Assembly: GCA_001970855.1 (NCBI GenBank)
Contig: LSSN01006019.1
Location: forward strand, 1 to 18,028
Length of the DNA: 18,028 nt
Reading direction: 5' to 3'
Source: Smittium culicis
Lineage: Eukaryota > Kickxellomycota > Harpellomycetes > Harpellales > Legeriomycetaceae
Numbering within the stretch: the stretch's first letter is position 1; every line of letters begins with the position of its first letter. The notes below the pieces were generated by a model. That model was not told the origin of the DNA. It saw nothing but the letters and a program-made list of their open reading frames with translations, and did not search any database. Shown piece by piece: positions 1 to 10,387 of this stretch. A program made the translations under genes and the position numbers.

Positions 1-48
1 CACTTTATTATTTTTCTTCTATAAATTTTTCTTCTAATTTTTGTATAG

Positions 49-2490
49 AAATAATCTTGTTGAAAAGGAAATTCCTGCTGATTTGGTTGATAAAGCTAAT
101 GAAGCTAGATCTCATTTGATATCAAAACTATCTGATATTGACGAAGAAATTTGCGAGCTTTATTTGGAAGAAAAGGAACCTACCGAACAGCAACTTATGG
201 TTTTTATCCCATTATTTTTGTTATTTCAATACCCTTTCTCCGCATTTTTTATTTATTTTTTCTATAATCGTAATCTGACCTGTATTTATATATTATTAGG
301 ATGCTATTAGAAGATCTACGATCTCCCTAAAATTCACACCTGTTTTTATTGGTTCTGCCTTTAAAAACACTGGTATCCAGCCTTTGATTTCTGGTATTTG
401 TAGCTTCTTACCAAACCCAACTGAATCTGTTAACACTGCCCTTGATATTGATAACGCTGAAGCTCCCGTCACCGTAAAATCGTACTCAAATTTACCCTTT
501 GTCGGCTTAGCTTTTAAACTCGAAGACGGAAAGTACGGCCAATTGACATATGTCCGTTTATACCAAGGAAAGCTCGAAAAAGGTCAATTTATTCATCACG
601 TCAAAACTGGAAAGAAAATTAAAATCTCAAGACTAGTAAGAATGCATAGCAACTCCATGGAAGATATAGATGAAGCTGGTGCTGGTGAAATCGTCGCTTT
701 GTTTGGTATCGACTGTGCCTCTGGTGACACTTTTACTGATGGAACTGTTAATTACTCAATGGTAACCCCTAATACATTTTTAGAATTTAAAATTAAAAAA
801 AAAAAATTACCCACCTTATCAATAAATTTTTTAATGTTATACTCCAAAGTGTGTTAAAAAATTACCAATTTATTGCAACTAATTTCCACATATATATTAG
901 ACCAGTATTTTTGTTCCGGAGCCTGTAATTTCGCTTTCATTAACCCCTAAAGTTAAAAATTCTCCAAACTTTTCTCGTGCTTTAAATCGTTTCCAAAAGG
1001 AAGATCCCACATTTAGAGTCAAGGTAGACTCTGAAAGCAAAGAGGTAATTTTAAAACGCCTAAACCCTATTTTTTTTTTTCCTTAATTAATTCACATAGG
1101 AAATTCTCTTTTAAAAATTTTGTTATCACATTTAATAGACTATTATTTATGGAATGGGTGAACTACATCTGGACATTTATGTATCAAGAATGGAACGCGA
1201 ATTTGGTGTTTCTTGCACTACCGGAAAGCCTTTGGTAGCATACAGAGAAACAATTAACTGCAAATCTGACTTTAACTACACTCACAAAAAACAAACTGGT
1301 GGTGCTGGACAATTTGGTCGTGTCATTGGTTATATTGAACCCATCTCCTCCGAAGAAAACAGAGGAACTGAAAACGAATTCTTAAACAATGTTGTAGGTG
1401 GAAAGATTCCTACTCAATACATGGCTGCTTGTGAGAAGGTACCATTTTTTTGATTTTTACTTGCTAATTTTTTGTTTGTTTATTTATTTTTTTTAATAAG
1501 GCTAACAAAGCTTAGATACGATTTGAACCTAGCAACTTTGCTTATTCTAAAATGCTTCTACATGATACTTAGCATATTTTGCTAGTCCTTATACTTTAGA
1601 AAATGTTATTTTTTTGAAGATACATTGATTTTTACTTTTTTGGAGCTAAATACTTATAACTTATTTTTTAGGGTTTCCAAGATGCTGTTGCCCAAGGCTC
1701 GTTATGTGGTTATCCTCTGGTTAACGTTAGACTAGAATTACACGATGGTCTAGCCCACTCTGTAGATTCCAGTGAACTTGCTTTCCGTTTGGCTGTATTC
1801 CATGCTTTTAGAGAAGGTAAATATTCGCCACACACCTCCCATCTAACCTTAACTCTTCTCTATAGTAAAATCATACATTTTTTTGTCGTATTAAATATAA
1901 CTATTGTTATTATTTTTTTTATAAAGCTGTTAAAAACGCTAAACCACAAATTCTTGAACCGATAATGAAAGTTGACGTTACTACGCCTACTGAATTCCAG
2001 GTATTAATCTTCTGCGTGATTTTAACCCATTCCTTTTTTTTTATGTTTACAATTTACTATCATTACATTTTTTATTTATTTTACTTTTTTGTGGAAAATT
2101 TTATATTTTCTTATAATATCAATTTTATTATTATTTTTATTAGGGAAATATATTAGGTTCTCTCAATAGAAGAAATGGTGTCATTATTGACTCAGAAGTC
2201 CAAGACGACTACTCTGTTGTTACAGCTGAAGTCTCGTTGAATAAGATGTTTGGTTACTCATCTGAATTAAGATCGATAACTCAAGTACGACTACTTTATC
2301 TTTTTTCTTTTACTCATTATTTTTTTATGTTTTGTAGACCTTTGAAAAGCTTGTATAAACATAATTTATTTGATCTGTATAGGGTAAAGGCGAATTTTCA
2401 ATGGACTACCTTAGACATTCACCCGTTTTATCAAGTATCCAAGAAGAAATGATCAAAGAGTACCTAAAAGCTAAAGCCTCTGAGAAATAA
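49..2490 (+). CDS. MEF1: Mitochondrial elongation factor G (MEF1/GFM1 type), 3' two thirds, eight exons
   Basis: This GTPase moves tRNA and mRNA through the mitochondrial ribosome during elongation. I rebuilt exons at 49-199, 300-761, 901-1044, 1139-1438, 1672-1816, 1927-2000, 2144-2284 and 2383-2490. All introns are GT...AG and all joins keep frame, giving 507 residues to TAA. The 5' part, including the GTP-binding P-loop region, lies before the window; positions 1-48 are the end of an intron, and base 49 completes a split codon. Family landmarks are the [13 protein letters not shown] region, [18 protein letters not shown] and FLPNPTE, then domain II ([13 protein letters not shown]), domain III ([18 protein letters not shown]), domain IV ([20 protein letters not shown]) and domain V ([18 protein letters not shown], then LGSLNRRNG and GKGEFSMDY). 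These match mitochondrial EF-G1 closely. The retained domain II and IV pattern argues against EF-Tu or LepA. No internal stop remains after splicing, so the gene appears functional. One intron donor (200) is GTTTTT rather than GTA. The 233-nt intron 1439-1671 is the longest here. Confidence 0.93.
1508..1583 (-). other. tRNA-like relic inside a MEF1 intron (tentative)
   Basis: On the minus strand of the longest MEF1 intron lies a 76-nt stretch with tRNA-like spacing. It has a good B-box (GGTTCAAATCG), an A-box-like TATGCTAAGT with one extra base, a perfect 4-bp D-stem (TGCT/AGCA), a 4-of-5 anticodon-like stem and a 7-nt TTCAAAT loop. The acceptor pairs at only 4 of 7 positions and the T-stem at 3 of 5, the D-loop is long and lacks GG, and T33 is missing. 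No oligo-T Pol III terminator follows. At best it is a decayed tRNA or a tRNA-derived SINE fragment. Chance in AT-rich DNA is quite possible. Confidence 0.18.
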
Positions 2491-2728
2491 TTCCTATTAC
2501 TGAACATTGATAAATTTTACTCTTTTTAAAAAATACATTTATATTTCAATTTAATAAATACTACGAAATTATAGTAGAAAGATCTATTTTAACTAAAAAT
2601 TCACAAATAAAAAAACTCTACAACTATTAAAAGACTACGAGTTGTAAAGTTAAATTAGTTTACGTATTAATTATTAACCAAATCTACTTCAATAAAATTT
2701 GTAAAAAAATTATTTGACTAGATCTAAA
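2491..2728. other. Convergent 3' intergenic gap between MEF1 and TAF2
   Basis: This is AT-rich sequence between two converging stop codons. AATAAA at 2553-2558 is a plausible poly(A) signal for MEF1. A 7-bp inverted repeat with a 14-nt spacer (tacaact 2619-2625, agttgta 2640-2646) is the only other structure seen. I found no exact AATAAA on the minus strand for TAF2. Confidence 0.6.
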
Positions 2729-5700
2729 CTATATCAAGTCAATCCAACCTTCCTGTTTGATCAATTCATGGAAAGTGGACTCCATTTTCTTTCCCCATTC
2801 GTAAACCCATGTATCTTTCGGGTTAAACAAAAAGCAGTTATCAAATACTAGCTGCACATCAGATATGAAATCAGAAACGAACTTGTAATAGTCATTTGAA
2901 GATAGATAACCTTTGATTGTGCCCAAGTCCATAGGGTGCTTGACTATATCAAAGTAACTTGGTATCCCAAGTTTGATAGGATCTACTGGAGTTAAAAATG
3001 GGGCAGCGTTAGGTTTTCGCAGCAGTTTTGATAGAACAGCCCGACATTTTTTTACATTTGAGTAATTCATGATAGGTAAATGGTCCTTAATATCAGCAAG
3101 GCTAATAAAATCTTTAGAATCACTCTCATTGGACTTGACTCTCGAGTTCATAGATACAAGATTTTTTAGGCTCTTGGAATCTTTAGAGCCTAGCGAATCT
3201 AGAGGAATTATATTAGAACTTGGTTTGTCAGAAAAGCGGTCCACTGACGTGCTGCTTGATATAGTTAAAGCATCAGACGGTTGAAAGCTTCTACCAATGC
3301 GGCTGATTTCCTTTTTCCACAAGCTCTGGAATAGAATAAACATCTGATGTCCTTGTTCATAAACAAATGATCCCTCTGGGTTAAACAAGTTGCAATTTTT
3401 AACAATTAACTTAATATCGTCGAAAAACATCTCTTTGGTTTTGTATTTGTTTGAAGAAAGCTTGCTCTCAACTGTGCTCAAATCCATAGGCTTCTTAACT
3501 ACTTCAAAATAGTTTGGAACTTGTTGCTTGATTGGGTCAACTGGCTGCAAGAATTCCAACCCAGATGGATGGGTTTGCAGTTTCCTTAGGATTCTAGAAA
3601 GGGATTTTTTTTCGGCGTCATTTAGCTCCATTGTTTCATAAATACTAGGCATATAAGCTTGTTTATTTTTGTTAGTGCTAGGCGTTTTTTCTACTTTTAT
3701 AGATGAAATATCTTTATGGGCTTTAAATTCGACTTTTGGTTTATCGAAAGTAGAACTAGTAGATGAAACCCCGACATTGGAAAGGTATCGGTATGTTGCT
3801 TTACTTTTTAATTTAATTTTTCTTATTACTACACTGTTAATGGGAATAGGATTTCTAGATGGGTTTTGATTATTTGCAGATTCTTTGAGAGGTTGATGTG
3901 AGGTTTCAGGCATCTTTATTTCTTTTTTGGGAATTGTTTTATTTGTGCTCGGTAGTGACTTTGGATTTTGTTCCTCTTTGATGATGTCAGCAGGAATCGG
4001 CTCATTAGTAGGTTTCAATTTTTTTGAAATTACAGCTAATTTTTCTGATTCCATAGCAACTTTCTTATAATATGCTTCTAAGCTTTTTCCAAACTCGTGA
4101 ACAAGAGTATTAGCTGGATTAAACAAATAACAATTTGAAAATAACAAGTCCATGTCAGATTCAAAGTCTGAAAATTTGTTGTATGACAATGAATCAATTT
4201 TTCTTAAAATTGTTGAAATGTCGATTGGATTTTTTATTAAATCAAAATAGTCTGGGCAACCATCTGCTATTGGATCAACGGGATGTAAAAATGGGCCGGA
4301 ACATTTATGAGTAGCAACTTTTTTGAGAATTTTCTTCATTCTTTTATAATCAACACTGATTGTTGGCTCAGGGTTTGTAGCTTTAGCAACCTTATCCCCA
4401 GATAAACTGCTCGTAAGATTGATTTTAATTATCTTAGCATCATTTTCAACAGGCACTTTTTTAGTCTGTTCATAAGTATTAATTGACTCACCCAGTGATA
4501 ATGAAGAAATTTCTGCAGGAGCTGTTGTAATGGTTCCAGGCTTGACTAAGCTTGATTTTTTAGAGCTACTAGGAATTATAGAATTTTTTGAAGTACTTAA
4601 ATAATCCCCAATCAATTCGTCCTGCGTTTCAGCTAAATCAACGTTAGGCATCGGAGATGTTAAGCTATCCTTTTTAGTTGATTGCTTATCTGTTTTTGAA
4701 GTTTTTAATAAAAGTTTTATTGATGGCGGGTTTGAGGTTTTGGGCGTGTCGGTTACAGACTTGGATACATCATTTATTTCAAGCGGCAGGGATTTATCTA
4801 TATTTTTTTTAGCAACTGGCTCTTGTTTAACATTTTCATAAGAAAAATCTTTATTAACGTTTTCTTCCAGTGGAGATAAGTGGTCAATATCATTTCTGTT
4901 TGACAGACTATATCTTGAAGCAGATTTTGGTGAAGGCTCTGTATTTTTATTAGAGCTTTTAGAAACACTCGTAACTCTTATTTTCAACTTTTTTCGAGTT
5001 GTATTACTAGGTGCGCTACTTATAGCAATTAGGTCGTTTTTTTGAATAATATATGGCTTGTTGAATAGTATCTCATATAATTTAATGAGTGATTGGCAGT
5101 GTATTATTTCCAAGCTATAGCTATCAAGCGTAGAGCATAAAAGACTTTCAAGAAAAGCTGTAGGGTGAAAATCTTCAATGTAGGACTCGATTGAAGTAAA
5201 CAGCTTTTTCGGAGAAAAGTTGGTATCATAAACTTCAGAATTAAAAAAGCTTACGCTACCTGTAGTATCAGAATCTGGCCTTTTATTATAAAAACTACTC
5301 GAAACTGTACTTGATATTGAGCTTTTTCTTCTCTCTGATACTGTGTTTTTATCAGAATTGACTTCGACGTTCATGATCATAAAAGTGATCATTTTAAGTA
5401 AATAGTATGATATGTTAGAAGAAAAAAATGAGCTAGTTTCAAAAGTGGATATGAGAAACAAGTACTCGACACTTTTTTTATATAGTAGCCCATACAACGA
5501 AATCAACAAACAAGTGGCAGAGATTCTAACTCCTATGTAATTTGACGGCATACTCATAGATATAGGGAATGCAGGATCTACTATCGGAATTCCTTCGCTT
5601 ACAAGAGATAGTTTATGAAGCGACTAAATTGAAAATAAAAAGAAATCAAGGGTAGATAAAAAGCAAAGTTAAAAAGTTAAATAAACTTTAGTGTTTAGTG

Positions 5701-8700
5701 TTTAGAAAGTTACATCAATTGCTGAAACAGTTATAACATTTTGATAGGATGGAACAAGTGCATCCAGACGTCTAAACCTATCAATTATTTCATAAAACTC
5801 GGAGCTTTCTTGATAAGCTTTTTCCAAAGAAGACTCGTCCTTAGAAAACTTTGACATAATAATCGACTTTGATGCTATGTTTCCAAATGCACATATTATT
5901 GTCGCTAAATAATAGCAGTCCATATACTATGGTTATAAATATATATAAAATAAACAAAAACATTTACTATGATTAGAAAATATTCGAATAAAAATTTATA
6001 ATTATATGTATTTTTAATATAGAAATTAAGAATATCATTTTACCTGATTTTCACCATTATCGTTATACTTCGCTGCATTGTAAAGAATGTTTTTAACTGA
6101 TATTGGAATATCTCCATTCTCTCCTGTTATGTTAGATAAGGCAGTTATAATGGCTTTTAGAGTAAAGTACTCGCTAAAATTACTAAAATTGTTTCTCTTA
6201 GGAAGCCTGGACACATCAATATCTTCTTCATCACCGTTGCTTGGTTCGGATGAATCATTATTAAATAAGGGTAAGCAAAATCTATTTTTATAAATTTTAA
6301 CTAAATGATACAATCCTATCCAATTTAACTCGGGTGTTGCAAACTAAATAAAAGATTAAAAGTTAAATTTTAGTATATAAATAAAAATTTGTTAAACTAC
6401 CAATGATTATAAAAGTACAAATGCATAATAATAAAAAACCTTCGATAGAGCTAAAGCTGCCTCGGCTCTGACGCGATAGTATACACGGTTATCCATTATA
6501 GTTCTCATTAAAGTTGTAGAGGCGGCTGAAGAAGGCAAGTTTTCTAAAGCTTCAACGGCCTAAAACAACAATATCAGTTGGCAAATAAGCAAATTGAGAG
6601 TAAATAAAGGAAATAAACTATAAAGAAGAAAAAATTACCTCAATTTGAGCTACAACGTCTCTGTCCTTTTGCAGCTGGGCAGCCCACATAAAATCAGGCT
6701 GCTCAAAATAAATAATACATGCCCACTCCATATCAGAATCCATTCGGATCCATTCAAAAGTTGAACTGGCCAAACTCTCTTCATCATCTTCACCCCATTC
6801 GACAACGCGCCAATTATTTTTTTCCTCTTCATTTTCGGCACCAAACAATGCAATATTGCTATAAACTTCATCTTCAACCTCAACAGAATTCCCTAATAGC
6901 TCGGCATTTGCACTAATTTCTTCAGCTGCAGCAGCCATTTGCCTCAAATGGAATCTTTTTGTATTACGCCGAATTCTTTTATATTTGGTGTTAAACTGGA
7001 CCTCAAACTTTTGATTATTTGAGGTAATATCGAGAACATGCTCATAAGGAGTTCCGTCTGCTTCTCTGACACGTGCAGTCATTTGGCCCTAAAAATTAGG
7101 AGACAAGTAAATTAGTAAGCATAGAGGGAATAAAAAAACATTATTACACTTACAGTGAAGACCTGTGATTTAGAGTAAGGAGTTGTGGAAAATGAATTTG
7201 AAGAAAGTTGTATCATAGATAACTCAACAACTAGTTTTTTTCGATTGAAAGAATACGAAAATTTAAATATAGGACATCCAGTGCCAAATATCCATTGATC
7301 CGCAAAATCTTTTAAATTAACACCGCTGACTTTTCTACATAAACGTAAGAAAGAGTTTGTCGAAAGAGAATTTGAAATTCCTAAATCCCCACTCATAGCA
7401 GAAACGAATATTTTTGGAATCACTCTCATTAAGCCTAAAGAAGCGCCTCTTTTGACCATTCTCTTGTCAAGTATGTATAATACAATAGGAGATTTAAGCA
7501 TCAAAAATGTGAACTCATCGTTATCTAGTACACAGGATTGATCTATATAACTAATAGGCTTCTGGTTAACGTCAGCATTGCATAATCTAGTTAAATCCTA
7601 ATATATTAAATGATTAAAAAAATTTTTAATCTGAGGTTGGATAATAGCCAGTTGTAAATTGGATAAAAACAATAAGTCGAAAATACAATTATAGTTATGA
7701 AAGAAAATTGTGTTAGTTTAATATTTGAACCTAGGATCTGAATTACCTTTTTTAGCCTATAAAAGTATTCGTTTTTTCCTAAGTTTTTTTTTAAGTATAA
7801 ACTGCTAACAAAACTGGACAGTCCACAAACTAGCCACTGATCACTCCTATTAAAAATAAATCAAAGGTATTAATTGGAAGATAGAAAATAATAAATAAAA
7901 TAATTTAATTGACTAAAAAGAAATGATTATTAGGCGAAAGTCAAAATATATTAATCCCTGATGTTAATTATTTTGATATTATGATAGCAATCTAACCAAT
8001 TGCTTATCAAATAAAATTTAAGAAGAATTACACCGATAAATGCCATTAATTACTAAAAAATAAATGTAATATCCAAATGAAGTAAAATACCATTTTTCTG
8101 GAATAATGTATACACCAAACCACTGGTGGGCTATCTCTAAATTAATTTTTCTCCTAGACTCGTAGGCTGGCTCAATAGCATCTTTAGGGTACAAGAGGTC
8201 AAAGCTAAATATAATAGGATAATAAAAGTTAGTAAAAAGTAGTAGCTTATAAGAAGAAAAGTTAAGCAGTACCTTGAAATAGTAATTGATGCGCCAGATA
8301 TAAGAGGTATTTTTAAACCATCAATAAAAACTATTTTATACATAGTAAAGGGGTATGGACCAATTGATTCATTGTAAAACTCTATCGCCTAATAATAGTA
8401 AAGAGTTATAGAAAATAATTTTATGCTCAAATATTAAGTCAAGTAGAATGCAGCTTACATCACAAACAAAAGACGTTGTTTCAATTATTTCGTTTTTAAA
8501 ATCATCGATTCCAAAAGCAAATACACCACCAATGCTAGGAAGTGAACTTTTTTTTGGTATATAGTCTAATAAAGATTAATATAATTATGAATGATACTGC
8601 TGGTAAAAAGAAGTAAGGTATTAATTAATGTAAAGAGAATAAAAGTACCATTATTTACAGATTCGTCATCACTTTTAAAATCTCCAAATAGCTTATCAAC

Positions 8701-9831
8701 ATTTTGATCTCCTTCGGTTTCATAATCTTTTATTTCATTATACTGATCGAAGTTGCAATTATATTTATTATGTAAAGAGGAGGAATCGCTATCTAGAATC
8801 TCTGGATCATCAAGTCTGATGCAAGTGTCAAACCCGCCTATAGCAAAGACAATAGCGCAAGCGGGTGTGGCTACTGATAGAACGTAGTTGAATATTTTTT
8901 TAGAGCTATCTTTAGGGTGAATTGCCTTTATATATAAAAACAAAATATAAAAAAAATGGTTAAAATAAAGTAAATAGATGAGAATAAATTTATTGCATAT
9001 TGACAAACTATGAATTTTGCTGGAATATACCTGGCCAACTAATTCGCCGCTTGAAATTACTAGAGTATCATATAATTTTGAGTTAGGATCTTTTTGACTT
9101 TTTAGCTTTGTAGGGACTATGAATCTTAAATCCCAGGTCGTTCTTTCTGACAAATCATCAACACACGGCAACCATCTTCTGGAAAAGCCGGGATGAGCAT
9201 TTGATTCGAGATAAAATACAGGGGTGGGCTAGTATTAAGTATATGGTATGTCAGAATTAGAGTAGGTATTAAAATTAATCTACAAAAGAAATAAAAAAGA
9301 AGATAAAATACATTAATTGAGTCCAAGTCACTTATGTGAACAATTCCAGAATCTTGAGCATGAAGATTAAACCAAATTTTAATTGTCAAAGGTGTTAGCG
9401 ATAGTTTATCAGTGGAATCCGAGGAAGGATTTTTAGAATGAGTCTAGGAAATATAAAAAATTCAATAAATGGTTGTATTTCGAGTAAAAGCTTGGAGAAA
9501 ATAAACAGGGAGAATTTAATAATAAAATTAAGTTTACGATTTTAATTTCATCGGGGATTTCTATTTCTAGCTCAGTAGATTTAATAAGGTCGTATTTAAA
9601 AGTTAGACGGTTCAAGTGTTCGGAGGGATCCTTTATTGTGTTGCTGATAAATCGTGAGGGGATAGAATTTACTGTTACAGCAAGAATTAGCGGGGATTCG
9701 CAGTTTAGATGTATGTATTTAAGTTGATCAGTTTTGGGCTCTATAAAAATTTCAGTGATTCCTTTTATAAAGCAGGAATCAAAATCGAAATCTAAAGATG
9801 CTGTTTGATGATTTACAACAAACAAAGGCAT
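2729..9831 (-). CDS. TAF2: TFIID subunit TAF2 with three C-terminal bromodomains, 14 exons
   Basis: TAF2 is the M1-aminopeptidase-like TFIID subunit that contacts initiator DNA. Exons on the minus strand are 9831-9538, 9443-9312, 9228-9031, 8925-8649, 8565-8459, 8388-8273, 8204-8091, 7846-7747, 7597-7154, 7088-6639, 6559-6440, 6343-6044, 5926-5714 and 5623-2729. All 13 introns are GT...AG and every phase agrees, giving 5760 nt and 1919 residues ending in TAG. The start ATG (9831) has A at -3 and gives the family N-terminus (NHQTASLDFDFDSC). Landmarks are RRWLPCVDDLSERTTWDLRF, MYKIVFIDG, EIAHQWFG, WSDQWLVCGLSSFVSSLYLK, LVLYILDKR-like IVLYILDKR, VIPKIFVSAMSGDL, ADQWIFGTGCP, QPDFMWAAQLQKDRDVVAQIE and LVPSYQNVITVSAID. 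HEAT/ARM-like helices run from about residue 745 to 1145. A Ser/Thr/Lys-rich linker follows, then bromodomains at about 1376-1481, 1621-1728 and 1810-1914. Zinc ligands of the M1 fold are lost (see the finding on 397-420). An acidic insert of roughly 60 residues sits near residues 237-310. The TAF2 body identity is very secure. That the bromodomains belong to the same protein rests on one uninterrupted final exon. Confidence 0.93.
2745..3060 (-). other. Bromodomain 3 of TAF2 (about residues 1810-1914), at the extreme C-terminus
   Basis: The domain has FLTPVDPIKLGIPSYFDIV, HPMDLGTI and NCFLFNPKD, with the pocket Asn at residue 1889 (codon 2824-2822). It ends five residues before the stop codon. 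The LGIPSYFDIVKHPMDLGTI stretch is the most canonical of the three. Confidence 0.93.
3303..3629 (-). other. Bromodomain 2 of TAF2 (about residues 1621-1728)
   Basis: The domain has the signature FLQPVDPI, then NYFEVVKKPMDLSTV and NCNLFNPEG. The pocket Asn is residue 1703 (codon 3382-3380). It is about 165 residues downstream of bromodomain 1 and separated from it by low-complexity sequence. Confidence 0.92.
4045..4363 (-). other. Bromodomain 1 of TAF2 (about residues 1376-1481)
   Basis: The domain shows the ZA-loop signature FLHPVDP, then DYFDLIKNPID (conserved Tyr and the P-I-D turn) and NCYLFNP in the BC loop. The acetyl-lysine-contacting Asn is residue 1457 (codon 4120-4118). All key pocket residues are present, so acetyl-lysine binding is expected from family knowledge. 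A basic and acidic linker follows. Confidence 0.92.
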
Positions 9832-10060
9832 CTTGAATTTAAGTTAGGATTTTATTTGCAGATTTACACATAAAGATTACAGAGTTGAACAGTAGAGATT
9901 AGGGATAAGTAAGAAAGTTTACGTGTAAAATTTTTTTGAAATTTAGGACTATTGTTATACTTTAAAATTATCCCAGCATTCAATTTTTGTTATTAATTTA
10001 AACGCGACTGATTCAATCCACCTACTGACTAATCAATATACATTATTTCAGTACATTTAT

Positions 10061-10133
10061 GCTATTGGTTGCTATTTTGCATATTGAATTTAACTGACCA
10101 ATAGCCTATATAAATAAATGATCTGCCAATAGC
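10061..10133 (+). promoter_or_regulatory. CCAAT cluster with TATA element upstream of TAF2 and the small ORF
   Basis: Here gctattggt (10061-10069) and accaatagc (10097-10105) form a 9-bp inverted repeat. A further gccaatagc lies at 10125-10133, and another CCAAT core at about 10175-10179, inside the small ORF. TATATAA-like sequence (ctatataaataa) spans 10106-10117. CCAAT boxes work in either direction. The cluster sits 230 bp upstream of the TAF2 start codon and 55 bp upstream of the ORF at 10172, so a shared divergent promoter is plausible. The assignment rests on motifs only. Confidence 0.4.
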
Positions 10134-10171
10134 CTTCCGCTATTCCTTTAGTCCTCCGTTCTGCGAATGAT

Positions 10172-10318
10172 ATGCCAATAAATCCAACTCCAGCTAGTTT
10201 ATATTTATTTTTCTTTTTTATCCTTTCGATATTTAATGATCATTTTTGCCCATTAAAAGATTTTTCAACAACACGTCGTAATCAAAAAAAGGTCTTGAAA
10301 CATTATTTTGAATTATAA
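10172..10318 (+). CDS. Possible 48-residue hydrophobic peptide, unrecognised
   Basis: An ATG opens a 48-codon frame ending in TAA, 55 bp downstream of a TATA-like element. The product begins MPINPTPAS, has a hydrophobic stretch (SLYLFFFILSIF, residues 9-20) and ends in a basic tail with RRNQKK. It could be a short secreted or membrane-anchored peptide, or the first exon of a spliced gene. I recognise no family. In DNA this AT-rich, a few open frames of this length are expected by chance across 8 kb, so the support is the promoter context and the slightly higher local GC. A tandem repeat starts three bases after the stop. Confidence 0.22.
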   Translation: MPINPTPASLYLFFFFILSIFNDHFCPLKDFSTTRRNQKKVLKHYFEL

Positions 10319-10320
10319 AT

Positions 10321-10387
10321 TTGATACTCTATGTTTACTATAAATTTTGATACTCTATATTTACTATAAATTTTGATACTTTATATT
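10321..10387. repeat. 26-bp tandem repeat, about 2.5 copies
   Basis: Units begin at 10321, 10347 and 10373 with ttgatactct or ttgatacttt and share tttactataaatt. The first two full units differ at one position. The third breaks off after about 15 bases. Confidence 0.85.

Noticed and set aside
6719..6916. Plus-strand frame and other frames overlapping TAF2 exons (also 3069-3284, 3669-3869, 6087-6293, 6650-6883)
   Set aside because: All are out-of-frame or antisense shadows of firmly identified TAF2 exons.
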